A stretch of 64,000 bases of DNA from Strigops habroptila (GCF_004027225.2 NC_044284.2:13248501-13312500), one strand, 5' to 3'. Shown: positions 1 to 15,277, numbered from the stretch's first letter. Numbers and translations: made by a program. The notes: generated by a model from the letters alone, not told the origin.

Positions 1-1769
1 GATCATGATTTCTAGACCTTTCTAAGAAAAGGGGGCTCAATCTTCAGTCTGATCTGTGGCAAAGAGAAATAAGTGTGCTTTATATACCACAGAACAACAT
101 CAAGAAAAGTCTGGTGGATCATTCCCTTCACAGAGACACAGCGGAAATAAGGCCTAAATTCATACCTTGAGAAGCCAAACAGTTAAGTTACAGTATTATC
201 TTCTTAAATGAAATACTTTGTTAAAGGAATAAAACAGGATAGAATCAATTTTTATTGCTCTATCATGCCTCTCAACCAATTGCAGCTGTAATAAAATTAG
301 GGATCCCATTTCATTTAAAGCAAGGAAAGTAATTTTATTTACTTTTTTCAATCACACCCCCACATGAGCACACTCACAGAGCAATCAGCTGCTGCACTTG
401 TTAGCTTGCTGATTAAATACTTTGTCACTTAACTCTGAACTAATTAAAGAGAATTGAAGCTGCCTGTGCGTCAGCTAACATGGCATTAACTTTAACTGAA
501 TTCCTATGCTTCGCTCATTCCTTGTCTGCAGAGTTGGGGGAGGGAGATCCTTCTTGCTTCTTTCAGCCAGCAGTTCTAGTAATAGATCTGTCCTTCTTTA
601 GTCAATAACTTTTGATAGCTGTACTAAACCAATAAAATTTCCTGGTATCTGCAGTGTGTGCATGGTGGAAGTGCAGTGGTGAAAGATGGCTAGCAGTTCA
701 ATACCACAGTTCTAGCTGGCGTCCAATATACACTAGTGATGTTGGAGGGCACACAGAGCCTGATTATCTAACCACTGAAAATGTTTGTCAGAATAATTAC
801 TAATTGTTAGAACTTGTTCAAAGTCCCAGACCCTGGATGTCTACTAATTTGTGAAAATCATAGCTATGTTTTTAAGGTTTTTTTTCCCTGTTTGTTCTAT
901 TTTGATTTTGAGACACAACTCCAAAGCCTCAAAGTCTAGGGACTAATTAAAAAGTTTTCCAAGTCTTTACTTTTGAAAAGTCATGATTTCTAAGCCAACA
1001 GTGGAATTCCTGAGAGTTTGACTCACCAATTTCAAATTTTGTCACCAAAGTGGAATTATAGCCCAGCAAAAACATACAGCCCAGGAAAAGCCTTCTCATT
1101 CCAAAGTTAACTACTATTAACATATGCATTTGTCCTCTACCCTCTAAATGAAATACACTGTACTGACGAACGAAGTATAGGTTGGTTAGCTGCGTAGGTA
1201 TGTGTCTGTTTTTGTAGTTTATGGAGCTGGTAAATCAATCTAGACTGACACTTAGACTGTACATGTTTCACCATCATGTTTTTTGGAATATAGTCAAACA
1301 GATGGTGCATGAACATCACAATATATCTCAGGTTCCCAGAAGGAGTTAATTTCCTTTAGAATGGCAGCTCACGATATATCATAACTAAGGTTGTGTCACC
1401 CTTTTCCCTATAAACTATGATTTTCAAGGGTTTATGATGTTACCATAAAAATTCATTCACACTAGAAAAATAGCCTGAAACCAAGAACTCAGTTTTTGTT
1501 GAGAAATGTCAAGCAAGCCATCCCATCTGTATAAAGTTTTCATTTTTTAAATTTTCCCATGCATTCATATAAACTGGGAGAGTAGGGAAGGGACAGGTCC
1601 TAAAAATAAATAAATTCTTTAAAGAAGGTAAATACTCTGTAGTTTTATGGCAAATTTTAAAGAGGTTTCACATATGCTAACCAGGTTTTTATTACACTTG
1701 TGCATATTACTAGCCAACAAAAGACATGAACCTAAAATAAAACCCCGTACTCTAGCTTGGCCAAAGCAC

Positions 1770-1792
1770 TTTTTTTTTTTTTTTTTTTTTTT
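1770..1792. repeat. Poly(T) run of 23 bases
   Basis: An uninterrupted run of 23 T residues. It could be a simple homopolymer or, read on the minus strand, the poly(A) remnant of an old retrocopy. I see no recognisable coding sequence next to it, so it is called only as a homopolymer. Confidence 0.9.
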
Positions 1793-4336
1793 AACATCTG
1801 AATTGAAGAGAAAAAACCGCCCCAAAGAGAGTTCACTAATATCGGGCTTAGCCAGTGCTGTCAGGCTGTAGAAGCATCAACTTGCTTCTGCTACAGGATG
1901 GGTTAACTTCACTTTTGTTTCACATACTCCATTTCACAGGTGAAAACAGAAGCAGAATCAGATCTGGATAAGGAAAATACGAGTCTTTCCTTGAGGTTTT
2001 AAACCTATGGATACAGTGGCTAAATTTAGTTTGGAATTTTATGTTGGGTAGGTTCAGGTATGTGCATACAGACACACGAACACATTCCTTTTTAACTGTA
2101 CTTTGTTTTAAATATATCAAGCCTGTCCTGCTGAGCATCCTTAGTTGTCTGTCTCTTTTTCATTCCACTTTGTCATGTCTGTGGTTTACACTGTTATCCC
2201 TAGATTTTTGGGGTAAGATGCATAGGCCCACATTCACCTCCAAAACTTGCTCTCCTTAATTAGACAAGCTAGGCTGTGTGTTATTTCTTTTTGGAAGTAC
2301 TGCAGGTTAGACAGCAGATGAGACAGAAAACAAAACCATGCAGCATTTCAGAGCTCCCTCCCCTATCATTACACTCTCTGTTGTCTCTCTAGTTTCATTC
2401 TCCTTCATGTTCCCTGTCATTTTTCTTATTGTTGGGTGGGGTTTTTTTCTGTCCGAGCCTGTAAAATGGGATTTCTCTGTAAAATTCCTCAGACACCCAT
2501 ATGAATAATTCCCTGCGCACCTTGTATAAATGTGGCTTTGGTAGAAAGGCACACAACAGCATGACTGTGCCAGCAATGTAATAGTTCCTGGCAAAGCAGA
2601 GCACAAACCAACCCCTCGAAGCTGTTCTTGAGTGGCACTGCGAATGCCAGCCCTGGACAGCCAGCACGGCGCAGGGAGCTGGGGCAGCACAAGGAAATTA
2701 CTGGGGGTGGGTGAATTGTACCAAATTCTCTTGACTACAGAACAAAATTACCTGCAGTGGGAGGCCTAGGACACGTCACTAGCTCTGCTGAGACACAGCT
2801 CAGTGCTGCCATGCAGGCTAAGGCTGACTCACTTCGCTTTGCCTGGCTGAAGCACAGGCTTGTCCCAGACAGCCTCTCTGCAGGCACCTATCAGGAACAC
2901 AAGTGGCACAAAAGCCATAGGAGCATACAGGCAGAACTGTCTGGCCCATAAATGAACAAAACAAAGGGAAAGCAAGCATCACAGTCTCATGGCCTTGGCC
3001 TCCTGCTGTCCTAAGACCACAGGAGGCCACAGAGCTAAATTAGTGCAGCAGAAGCAAGTGACCAGCTGTGACCCAGATTCATGTATTACATACCCCATGG
3101 CACCCTCACGGCTCAGCTCTGGTCCCCCGTATGCTGCTGTCTGCTCTACCTTTTGCACGTCTGAACATCAGGGCAATCCTCAGCTGTTCCGCTATGGCAA
3201 GTTCTGGTTGGGCTGCACCAAAACAGAGGTGAAAAATGGGATTCAGAGGACATGTTTAATACAAGATAAAAGTTATATGCACACGAGACTAGAAAAAAAG
3301 CTTTACATCTGTTACAAAACAGTGTTAATTAGGTATTACTTTAAATGATGAATCCTGGCCCATTCCCATGTGAACAGTTGGCAAATGTACTGTTAAAATC
3401 AGGTTGTATTTGGGGGGTTAGGGGTGATGGCTTTTTTGTACCAAGATACTTTTTTATAATCATGGTCTATTAAGATTATTTTATTAATTCATTAAGACTT
3501 TTGCTTGTTATCTGCATGAGCTACACTGAGTGTCTCATGTACCCCTAAATAGCACTTCTGTTGAATATAAAATAATGGCATTCACAGTAAAAAAAAGTCA
3601 TCAAATACTGTAATAAAGCCTTTTGAAAGTGTAGGCTTAATTTGCAATCTTTGTGATCGTTTAAGTGTTGAAAGACTTTTGTCCACAGCATCCTTGTTTA
3701 TTCAGATGCTTGACTGCTACATGGTCACGATTTCTTTTGTTTTTCTCATTCAGCATATGTTTCATGCCTTGTAAACTGCATACCTGTAAGAAGCATCCTA
3801 TCTTGTTTAGATTAAAGAGATCAGTACATACTGTGCTCTTTTTCTGAACAGATTTGCCTGGAACGCTTTAAGGCTGACATTAACAAGATAAGGCAACATG
3901 TAGTAGAGATGTACTATACTACTTAGAATCATCTTTGAGCTGAATTGTGTGCAAGTATGGGTTGGTTTCTTGTCATTTAATGCAGGCCCACACCAATCTA
4001 TGATATTAGTCATGGTCAGTGATTTTTTACTAACAAATTTCAAACAAAGTTTTCCTGTGGTCTTTCCCATGCCAGAGAAAGTGAAATCTGTTGCCTTGGC
4101 ATGCTGAGGGAAAAAGTTGGTTCAGCAGATCCCAAACTATAATATCATAAGGATAATGCAGTTCTTGGTGGTTCCTTGCATGCATAGCTGTAGGATAGCA
4201 TAAAACAGGTTAAATGCTTCTAAGACCTGATAAAAAAGGGTTCATTTTATATGCTCAGTGCTTATCCAGTGAAATCAAGAAAAAATATTTGCACCATTGG
4301 CAGCAGAATTTGTTCTTATTTATAATATTTCAGGGG

Positions 4337-4371
4337 AAAAAAAAACAAAAAACAAAAAAACCCAAAACCCA
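4337..4371. repeat. A/C-only low-complexity tract
   Basis: About 35 bases made only of A and C, beginning as an A run broken by single C residues and ending in short AAACCC-like blocks. It belongs to a recurring class of A/C-only tracts in this window. Confidence 0.8.
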
Positions 4372-7300
4372 GAGTAAGATTGGCTTTGATGACAAACCTT
4401 TTTCTGTCTTCTCGCACAGTACCCAAGACACACTGAACCCAAGTCATGACTCCAGCTTTTAGGAACTGGCACAAAGAGGAATAACACAATGTCCATTACG
4501 TGACATCCTGTGGTGTCTTTGCTGACATCTTGCACATGGACTACTTATTGCTTAAACCCCTTAGAAGAACTGAAACACCAAGCTACCTGCTTTCACAAGC
4601 CTACCATGCATGTCGTTTAATCCTTTTAAGATCCTTACTTTGACAACTGTAATTTGTCACTGGGTAAAATATGGGAAATGTCACTTATTTTAAAAGGCTA
4701 TATTTAACACACACAGAAACTGCATTCAAATGCAGTTAAGGTTGTGACAAGCCATGAAATGTGTAAAATTACAAATAATGCAAAATGGGCTTCTTAGAGA
4801 AATTAAAGGCTTCAAAGTGCATGAAACCTTTGCCTCCTTCCCATGTAACACAGCAGTGTAGAGCTGGGGCACGCTGAACAGCTGATAATTTGCTATGCCA
4901 TTGGTAAAGAAAATATGCTACTTTTTACTCCGTCTTTCTGTGGAAAATTATGTTCGATTTTATTATAATGCAGTACAAGTATCAGGTTTATTCTTAGCAA
5001 CATGTGTCTTCAGTCATGTTGTGAAAGTAATTGTAACAAAGGGAATCTGAAAAGTATTACTAACGTAAGAATAACGTCTTACTTTTTACATTTTCAGCCT
5101 CAGCACATTTCTTGTAGGTGTGCGGCTGTTAAACCTGTGAAAAGGACACTGGAGAAGACTGAAAGATAGACAGACTATTGGCTCAGAGAGGGCAAGCTTT
5201 CTGAGGACAGTTTGTACTCAAAGGTCATGGATTGTTTTCCTGAATTAAAACTGAAATACATCTAGATCGGTTGGTCTTTCAATAGCAGGGGGAAATTGGG
5301 CACACATGGTGTAGCAATAGGACTCCCTTAGGAACATTCTTTTAGGCTTTATCACTTCTGTTTTATGCAACTATAGTCCACTAAAAGTAAGTGCTTATGG
5401 TAAGTAAGTCTGTTGAGTTGGTTGTGGTAACTCTATACCCCAGTAACACACAATATTATGTGTCAATTTTTCTTACTTCCACAAAATATCATACCATGCT
5501 AAAATTCTTGCTGGTATCATGAATGAAGCAGTGTAATTACCTGCTTAGAATCTGAGAGGAGAAAATATAAATTAGTAAACCGTTATCATAATTTCCTCTC
5601 TCTTCCAAACAATGGTACCTTCAGCAGCCTATAATGCTGGTTTAGTAGCATGTTTTTATTGCATATTTTGATGTTGAGTGGTAGAGTCTGATAAGCATCT
5701 CCCAAAAGTAGGACTTCAGGTTTCAAAGCACTCTACCTTCTAGAGCAAGGTGCACCCTTCAGACTACAAAAGAAGTTGGACAGCATGCAGAAGGGCTGAG
5801 AAATGAGAGGTAAAGTTGCCTGTGAATGCAGGAGGATAGAAAGGGTCATCAGATCAAACACAGACAAAATATTCCAAACTGCCCAAAAGGATTCTCCTGG
5901 AGCAGAACAGAAAGGACAGAGAGAAAATAGACTTTTGAGGAGACAAAAAAGTAAATAAACTAGAAGAGCAAAAAACGTAAACAAACGAGTCCTAAGCTAA
6001 TGAATGCCTGAGAAGAGCAAGGCAAGTGCACGTCTGCACACACATATCGGTAGACATTCAACCTCCTGTGCAACCAACATCACCTCGAGGGAACAGTAAG
6101 CCTTTGCACTGACAAAAAACATGCATCTTCCTCCCTTTTGGTTTTTATCATTTATTCAATTTTCTGGCTAGAAATAAATGGTTTGGCCACAATAAACTGT
6201 CAAGAGAAGTAACATCTGTTATAGAAGGCAAATTGGCAAAACTACATTAAAGTGGGATTTGAATAATGGTTGTTTTCCTCAATATGTAGACGATTTCCAA
6301 TTTTTTTATAACTACAGATATAATTAATGAATTCATATAAAATCAGGCCACACACTGTTTTTATTCCTGGGCTTGGATTTCAACTATAAACAGTTATATC
6401 TGAACACGCATTCTGATGAGAATCAGGCCTAAATTGAAGTCTCCAAAATTCTCTCCCAAACTGGAGAGCACTCACTCAGAATTAGGGCTTTATTTGCCTC
6501 AATTTCATATTTGTTTTTCACCTTAATAAATTCTATGGAGTTGTTTCAGATTTACCCTTACATCCTTATGAAGAAAATCCTTGTACAAAGGTTGGTCCCA
6601 AATAGCTACTTGCTTCCTCCTTCTAAATTTAGTTGTCACATTGACCTAGTATTCATAGTCCTATTTCTATTCCTAATTTTCAGCAGAAGTATATCAGCCA
6701 CAAATATGATAAATACATACGCATATGCTGTATTTCTATTTATTTGACCAGGGAAAAGTACTTTATGCTGTAATAAAAACAAGTATATATAGTAGGAAGC
6801 GTTAAAATGTAGGATCAGTCACTGTATTTTGAAGAATCACTTCCACTTTCAACCTCTGTAAGCCTATATCTATTCTAATAACTACCACATCAGGAAAGGG
6901 ATTCCAGTTATGCATATCCCTGATATTGACACCTTTACTGGAACAGAGCAGTGCAAACAACATAGGCAGCAACATAAATTCTTTTTTTATGCCTTCTATT
7001 AATATATGGAAATGTTAAGTTTGTGTTTAATACAGATTCCTTTAAAAGAGTTGAGAGGACTAAAGGAGGAATGTATGCTCATTCCTGCACAAGTTTCTAA
7101 TTCCTGCTCAGGATTTTGGTGAAAGCAGCAACACTGGCAGTGATACTTAAGACTTGTGTTATCCAAACTTGAAGATGAAATTACAGTCACAGCATATGTG
7201 CATAGTGGGGGGAAAAAGGTACGGGTAAGTACTATAAAAGCTGCTCTTATTCTTCTCCTAGTTGTTCTCTTGGTCTCCTCCTCTCCCCATTTCATAAACT

Positions 7301-10300
7301 CCAAACAATAAACGGTCACAATGAATCTATCTTTTTTTTTGCTAAATTACAACGGCTTTGAATTTAGCTCCTTGTACGATTACCCAGAGGAGCTGTCATC
7401 TTCCTGACCCTTTATGCCCCCCAAGTGAGATTTTTGCTCAAGGGAGCCCTATCACTTGCTAAGATGTAATTCAGATTTTTTGTCATGAGCAAGTTAGTGC
7501 TGCTTCCAACAAGCCAAAGCATAGCAATGTCAGTCAGTGCACTCTGCAGCTTTGCAAGAGGTTTTCCCCACCATGATTTGTTGGTAAATGAGTAAGAAGC
7601 ATATAAAATATATCAACCAGCACTTTGTGGCAATTAAAGAAAACCAAGATTTCTCTGGTAATATATATTCTTCCCCATGGGAAGCTCAGACCTGTGTAAG
7701 GCACACTGGGCAGTGGGCAGAGCCATTTAAACCTGTCCCTCCTTCACTGTCTGCAAGAGGGGTCAGGTCTGGGCAAGCCAGAGCTGTTGTCTCCCTTTCA
7801 GGGGGACTCCAGGATGGGTGCCACCAGCAGAGACAGGGGAACTATTCACTGGCTGGGGCCAAGGTCACTTGCATGAACATCCTTGCATCTTGTCCATGCA
7901 CCAAATCTCTACCTCCACTAGAGTTCTCACTGCTAGTTAAGACTTGTCATTGCTACATCATGTTTTCAGAAAGAGTAGTCAGTCTGCGTCTTCAGGTTTC
8001 ATACACTAGCACTTTAAAATGTATTTTAACATGGTCTAGCAACGTAACTTTAGCTCTTGTTCCAATTTCACATCTTTTTGGTTTCCTGTGGAAAATAGTG
8101 TTATCAATATATTATTTCTCTGCAGGAATAATTCAATTTTGTTTAAAGATCTTAATCTTCCAGCCAGGACAACTGAAGAACAATTTATTCAAAGTAACAC
8201 TTCAAAATAGCTCTTAATTTAAATAGAGGTTTGAAACAATTATTTTAATTTTTTTGCTTGCTGAATCTAAATTGGAAATTTGATTTTAACATGTGAAATT
8301 GCTTCTGACTGATAGAGTAGTCAGTGCTTCCTGCTCTGATCTAAAACTTTTTGGAAGCTTTTTCTCTCATGGAACTGTTGAAAATATCAACTAAATTGAA
8401 CCTGAGGTAGTACCAGATTATAACTATTCTCCCACGAAAACATGATTTGGTTTCAAATGCAGGGAGGGAACAGTAAATTGCTGCCACAAATAAGCGCAGG
8501 AACTGCTCACACTTTTCTGATTTTTTCTTTTTACTGCCATACATACTCATCTGCATGTTTTATCTGAGCAGCCTGCCTTTTTTAATGAGAATTACGTACA
8601 AAGTTTATTCCAGTTCCAGAGTTTTATACTCAGTGTTTAAAGGCACAGCTTTCCATTTTGCATCTAATCAGTTTAGGGAAATAAAGCGGAAGAGTCATCA
8701 GTGCCCTGCAACGCCTGCAAGAAGATGCTTTCGCAGCCTGGCTACATTTCCTGTCATGTTCAAAGCACATCTGACAGAGAGGCATGGCAAGCGTTGCCAG
8801 CGACACAAGGGCTGGCAAAACACACTTGAAGCTTCTTGTGGTTCACTGATTCACAAGGCAGAGGGGAGACCATGTAAACAGCTCCTGAAAACTGTGCCAC
8901 TGAGCCACCAGGAAAACCAGCTTCTTCCAGGAACAGGATCTGCCACAGAATTACTGTTTCATCAGGAGCACAGGCCTAGGGAGGAGGGAAGGGGCGGCCA
9001 GCTGGCACCCTGCATCACTCCAACCTTCTTCTTGTTAAGCTTTAGAAAGACATAGGAAAAGGGAAGGTGGTACTGGTCAAGTGGGGCCCTCCAAGAGCTT
9101 ATTTGTAGATATATCACCTGCCCAGAGAGCAGCGCTGCTCTCGTTATACAAAAAGCAGAGCTGCCATCGGGGCAGGTGATGTACAGGAGCCTCTGTGGGC
9201 ATCTGTGCCAGGGGAGCAGTTACCCCTGCTCTTTAGCCCCCAGCTCCTGCCCTGCTCCTGGGCAGGGACCCTGGCTGGCACATCTAAGAAGGGTAACACT
9301 GTGAACAAAAGCCATGTCAAGATGTTTCAGATCTGGCAGAGAAACTCCTGCTACTCTCCCCCAGTAAATAAGTCTGCAAGAGGAAGAACCAGAGATCCAA
9401 TACAATCTTGCAGGGGCAACCCTGGTGTCTGTGCGCCGAGGGGGTGGCTGTGCCGACAGGCAACCCAGCCTCAGGAGAAACATCAAGCCAAGGTCCCAGG
9501 GACAGTGATTGCTCAAGAGCCCGCGGCATTTTCTGCAAGTGTGGGAGTGCTAAACATAACAGTATCTGGGAGAAATTTCAATTTGGATAAACTAAATTAC
9601 TGCTGGATTTACAATCAGATGCAAAATTATTTTTGCTTTCTCTGCCAAATTGTTCTGTGGGATTTCTGAGCTACTGTGTCCCAGACAAGAAACAGGTGAA
9701 ATGATTCCTGCCTTGAGATGAAAAGTGTCTTTTCATTCCCCTCCCCTTTTTTTTTTAACTCACAGAACACCTAAAATTGAAATCTAGAAGTAGTACTACA
9801 ATATCTATTCACTCTAGTTTGTATACAATTAAAGCAATAATGTGTGATACTAAAGTGCTGTTATAGTACACTCTATTATTTCTAACCATACTTGTGGGGA
9901 GTGACCATCAGCTCAGCTCTGGGATGAGTAAATCCATTATATTCTAAAAGTAGCTGAGAAGAGGTTATTCTCCAGCTGGAAACTTATACCTCTGTTGTTC
10001 AGGAATTTTTGTCTTCTTTGCTCTTTCTTTTCTTCTAGATTTACCACTGTAACCCTTGGCATTCAAAGGATCACACTGAACAGGTAACATAAAGGGTATG
10101 CTTCCATTTATTTTAAAAGCTTCCTTACTGCCCACATGAAATACCTAGATATTATATTATTAAAAATACTTACAAGGTGTGTGCTTAATTTCCCTATGCA
10201 AAACGAAGCAGATAAAAACATTAGTTTGTTTTACTTATTTTCTTTTAGGATATATGGGCAGGTATTGAGCTGCATGAGGCATTTCAGATATGTTTTAAGC

Positions 10301-10322
10301 ATTGGACCAGTCTGATCATCTT

Positions 10323-10397
10323 AAAACAAAACAAAACCACTAACAACAACAACCACCGAACAAACACAAAACAAAACCACAAAAAAACCCAAACCCC
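10323..10397. repeat. Long A/C-rich low-complexity tract
   Basis: About 75 bases almost wholly of A and C (isolated T and G interruptions), made of irregular AAAAC, AAC and ACC units. It is one of the longest of the A/C tracts here and is not a clean microsatellite. Confidence 0.8.
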
Positions 10398-13300
10398 AGT
10401 GCTTCACTTGATATACCCATACAAATGGAATAATAATGAAGGGAACATGAATCTTAATTTGAATATTCGTAAAGGCCTGTGAACTTCCAATATGAATACC
10501 TCTATGAAATTAAAATTTAAAATGCAGGAATTCCAAATTACAAACCACCCCATTCTCTGATGGAAAGTGAGAGAAAATGTGACTGCCTGAGTTGCGATTC
10601 TTATTGGCTCCTGTATCATTGATTCCTTTTGGCACTTTCTATCTAGAATACAATTAAGTTGTTCAATCTTCATCATCATGCTACCTGCCAAGCTTTGCAC
10701 TGCCTGAATTGCGCTGCTTTGTTTGGAAAGAATTAAAAATTATGTACTACAAAGGGTGAGAGTGTTTGGTGCTCCAGTTTCAGAATGAGGGGCTGTTCTC
10801 ATAGTCATCTATCAGAGCATCAAGAACACATTATTGTTGCGTGTGCTGAATATAAGAATTCATTAAAACTACATGACAGCCAAAATAACAAGTGTAGATC
10901 ATTAATTTTTGCTTTTAAAGTCTGTGCTCGTGTTGAGATAAACTTTTCATTACCATGGCATCATCCATCTGATTCTTCTCAAATCCTCAGGTTGTTATCA
11001 AGACCCAAATTAGCATATGCAAAGTGCAGTCCTAGCTCCTTTACTTCATAAAATCTTGCACATATCAAAGTCAACAGGAGGTTGTAGCCATGACTCTTCT
11101 AAAATTACTTAAAATTAGGTTACTTGCATTTCCAGCAGATGAAGTCATTGCTCACCAATGGAGGTACATGCACAATCACAGCCACTCCTCTATGAAGGAG
11201 CAGATCAGCCGGTAATATAAAACACTGGCTAGGAGTTACAGCATTTTCTGCTGCCCCAATCCTATTGCATGAGTTGTGAGATGAGGAGTACTCTGCAATC
11301 CAATTTTAAGAAAAGAGCAGTATGGCTGAAAAATAACCAAGGAGAATTGTGGACAGCCATAAACAGGAAATCTCTGAGCAACATGTACTGTGAGCATGTC
11401 TCTGGCTAGAGGGGCCACCATCAGGACTTTATTCCCACACAGAATTACACAGAGGTGCAATTTGAAGCAATAAAAATGTGCTTTTAATTGTTCATAATTA
11501 GAGGGGGAACCCAAGCAGCAGCATAAATAACAACAGGCAAAGAGAGTGTGAGCATTGCATTGAAGAGGCAGTATCGCTGCAACACAGATAGAGAACAGAG
11601 AGTCAAATTTGCCATTGTTTTCCAACTAAAACTGCTTATCTAATAATAGACACTATCCTTCTAAAAAGTTTGCCTATTTAAATTCTTAGAACATCAGCAC
11701 TACAATAACAACACTTTTCAGGATATTATATCTCCATTATAAAGACTTGTATTGATAAGCAGCTTGCTTAGGATATTTCTTAACTTTTTTAGCATAATAA
11801 CTCCCTGCGTTGTGTTATCAGGGAGGGGCATGACAGAAAGGAGAATTTCTCTAGCTCATTTATGATGAATAATGATCTGTCCTTACAAATTAAGATTTAT
11901 GACCATCTAGGGAAAATGTTTAAGTTGGAGCTACAGCAGCTAACTCTCATTCAGGACAGATGTAACTATCCAGCTCCTTCATTTATTCACAGTTAAAGCT
12001 ACAAGAACAGCACCTAGAATGCAGGTACTTGGTGTTCAAAACCAGCCGATGGAATGAAGGCAGCTTAAGAAGTCCTTTGTAGACTGCACTTAGATGCCAC
12101 TTCTCAATTTCTGAATACCTCCATAACCTCCAAAAGCCACAGCCAAAAGCCAAAATACCCCATTTGGAAGATCATTTTCTATGATCGCCAAAACACAGAT
12201 GATAAAATTTAATGTGAGGACTGAGGTGTGTTTGTATGGCATTGAGGAAAAAGCATACCTACTCACAGGGAACTAGCTTTTGAAGGCAAAGACATCTTTC
12301 TTCTTTCCTTTTCTCTCCCTCACCCTTTTTATTTTATAGTGAGAGGATAACAGAAATTGCTTGCACTCACTTTGCACAGGTTCAGCCTGTATTGAAGTAA
12401 CCAAGAACAAAAGCACTAAATCCCAACACCAGTGTTTGGCAAGAACTGTACTGAGAACAAGGACCGGAACAGCAGCTAACAACTTCCCAAATGCATCCCA
12501 GCTTCCCACTCTGTGTCGGTTCTACCTTCCCCACCCAGCAAGGCCCATGACTTTTGGAAGGACAAAGAACATGCTCAGCTCTGCAGCAGGCAGTCGAGTG
12601 CTTCTGTCAGCCAGGATTTAGGAACAGGCCTGGGCAAGGGAGTCGGTGCTGCTGCTGACTCAGCATTTGTCCGTGCAGTAGGTCACTCCAGCGCAGAAGC
12701 CAGCAGTGACCATGGGCTGCAGAATTAGGATCAAGCAGAGGAAGAATGAGGGTCATTAGAACACTTGCAGCTAACAAAAATAAAGAAAAAGAATCAGCCT
12801 GGCAAGCTTGGAAACCACTCTAGTCAGCAGAAATTTGTAAAATAAATCTTATTGTAAAATATATCTTCCTGAGGTTCTCTTTTTATAGCAAGCTTTATTT
12901 TTTGAAAATTGATATTCAGTCCTATGAGATATTTACAGCTCTTATGAGCACAGCAATTCCTGCTTTCCTTACTGTTTTGATGTTCGAATATGATGAACAC
13001 CTTCAGATGCGTCGATCTTTATTGTCAACCGAAGCTACATTAAAATCTCAAAGGAAAATGATGTTGGCTCACCTGTTTGTAAGAGCCATTCATTACAATG
13101 TGCAGAGAATTGGGCTGCACACAAACTCTAATCACAATAAGTAGGAGGCTGGAAATATTTGCCATTGACAAAATGAACAACAAGAAAATCCCCAAATTGG
13201 GTACTCTCATTTTTATTATTTATTATTGTAAAACAGCTGAGGTGATTCTACTCTGCAGACACCGAACTCTGTGCCCATGAAGCCAATTAGCATAGTCACT

Positions 13301-15231
13301 GTTTGTTCATTACTCAAACCTATGTCCTCCAATTTACACTACCCATATGCTGGGCTAATTTTGTATGGCATAAGATGCCAGAGAAAGGTGCCAGATCACT
13401 AATACATAAAAAATACAAACATGGCTCAGCTGACAGGCAGGACTGATTCCAGGATGGAGCTCTGGACCAGTCTGTCACAAAATTCACCCTGCCCATATGA
13501 ATCCTTTAAATCATTTTTTTCCAAGCTAAAATTGGATTTTAGCAATGTGAGGGGGCAGAAGGGGAAGGATTTTCCATGATAACTGGGTTTGGTGGTGACT
13601 GTGCAGAATTGTATGGGAGGTATTGAAGAGATTAAAAGAGATCACTCTCTAACGTTCTGAAGGGGTGTGTGTGTCTAAACATGCATTCATCACGGAAATA
13701 ACTCTTAAGACAGAAAATAGTTTTCCACACCAATCCTCTACACTGTGCCACAAACCCAGAGAGACATATGAGTAAGTTTATAGAAAAAGGCATTGCAGAG
13801 GTGCTGCTGAGGTGAGGTCTGACAAGTCCAGGTTTCCTCTGTAGCTGAGGGGAGGGAAGCATCTCCCTGTTTTAAGACTCTTCTAACTGACTGTGATGCA
13901 TGGGGGAACATCACCAGTGTCAGTAAGGACATGTTGATTCTTGTGCCTGATTCAGAAGGCAGCAGTGAGACTTTTTAGCGTCTGGAGGAAGGAATGTGTC
14001 TCCCCTGTTTAACCCCATGGTGACACCATGAGGTGCCTGCTGGCCGTTCATAGGGTGGCCAAGTCTAGATGAATTCCCAGCCTCAATGCAGCCAGCACAC
14101 ATGCTGCTGCAAGGCAAAACAGGGCTTTAGTGGCCTCTTCTCTCTCCCATCCCAGGTGGATCTGAGACTGTGGCTGCTCTCTGCTCCACTGCCTTTCCAG
14201 ATGAGCTCTCCTCGCCTCTCCTCCCACCCCACCAGGCACTTTCTGCACACCTCCAGGTACAGACATCCCAGTACAGTCTACGGAAAAGCTCACTTCTGTC
14301 TACTACAGCAGAGAAATCCGGCAACATTTTAAACTTTCAAGCTAAGTAGAATATAGAGAGAAATTTCTGAAAATAAAATTTGAGTGGTTGTGGTGGTTTT
14401 TTTTTTCCCTTTACTCCTACTAAGGAAGACATAGTAGTGGTGCAGGGGCAATGTGAACTTCTCACCATGCATTACTGTTCATTACAGAGCCCTATCCAGC
14501 AGGGAACACCAATCAAACAGGCCACATGAAAGGTAGAAGCACCATTAGAGCCCAAACAACAACTAACAAGGGTGAGGCACAGTCCTCTTCGAGGGCAGGA
14601 ATTCAGTTGCACAGCCTCCTTTATCTTCATTATCCCATAACACAACCGCATAGAGTTGTAAAAGGAAGATCCTCCTGCCAAGACCGACCGCAGATGCAAA
14701 CATAACTGTCTACAGAAATTAGCAAGGCAAATAGATCAGCAGAATCTTATCGAGGCTTGTGACCATTATTATATTTGGCTGCCACAACTTCCCTGGTCAA
14801 TATCAAACACTAAGTGAAGGGAAGAAAAAAATCTATTGCACCTTCCCTGTCAGCAAGCCATGTGCAATCTAGCCTGTAAATAGCTGAACTAATTCACAGC
14901 TGTCACATTTATAAATGCCACCAAAGCACCAAAGAGAATGCAGAAATCTGGAGCCATGCATTGTCCCTGATCGGCAAGAACAATGCTACCAACCCCTGCT
15001 CCTCTTCTGCCAAAGGGCACTGGGCTAATATGGCTGATAAGTGTAATTCAGAAGGCCAACTGTCAGAGCAGATGAAATGCATGTTTTCTTCCCAGTCTTG
15101 TAATGCAAATCAGTATGTCCTGTCGAAAAATGACAATTTAAGGTTTCTTTCTTGTACCCGAATGAAAAAGGTGCCTGTTCTCAAGACTTGCAGAGTCATA
15201 TTTTCTTTATGCACAGGCCAGTGAGAGCAGC

Positions 15232-15277
15232 TAGCTACACTATGAGCCTTGCCATAGCTACACTATGAGCCTTGCCA
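15232..15277. repeat. Perfect 2 x 23-bp tandem duplication
   Basis: Two adjacent identical 23-base copies, at 15232-15254 and 15255-15277, each starting TAGCTACACT and ending CCTTGCCA. The perfect identity points to a recent slippage-type duplication in unique DNA. No ORF or gene depends on it. Confidence 0.95.
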
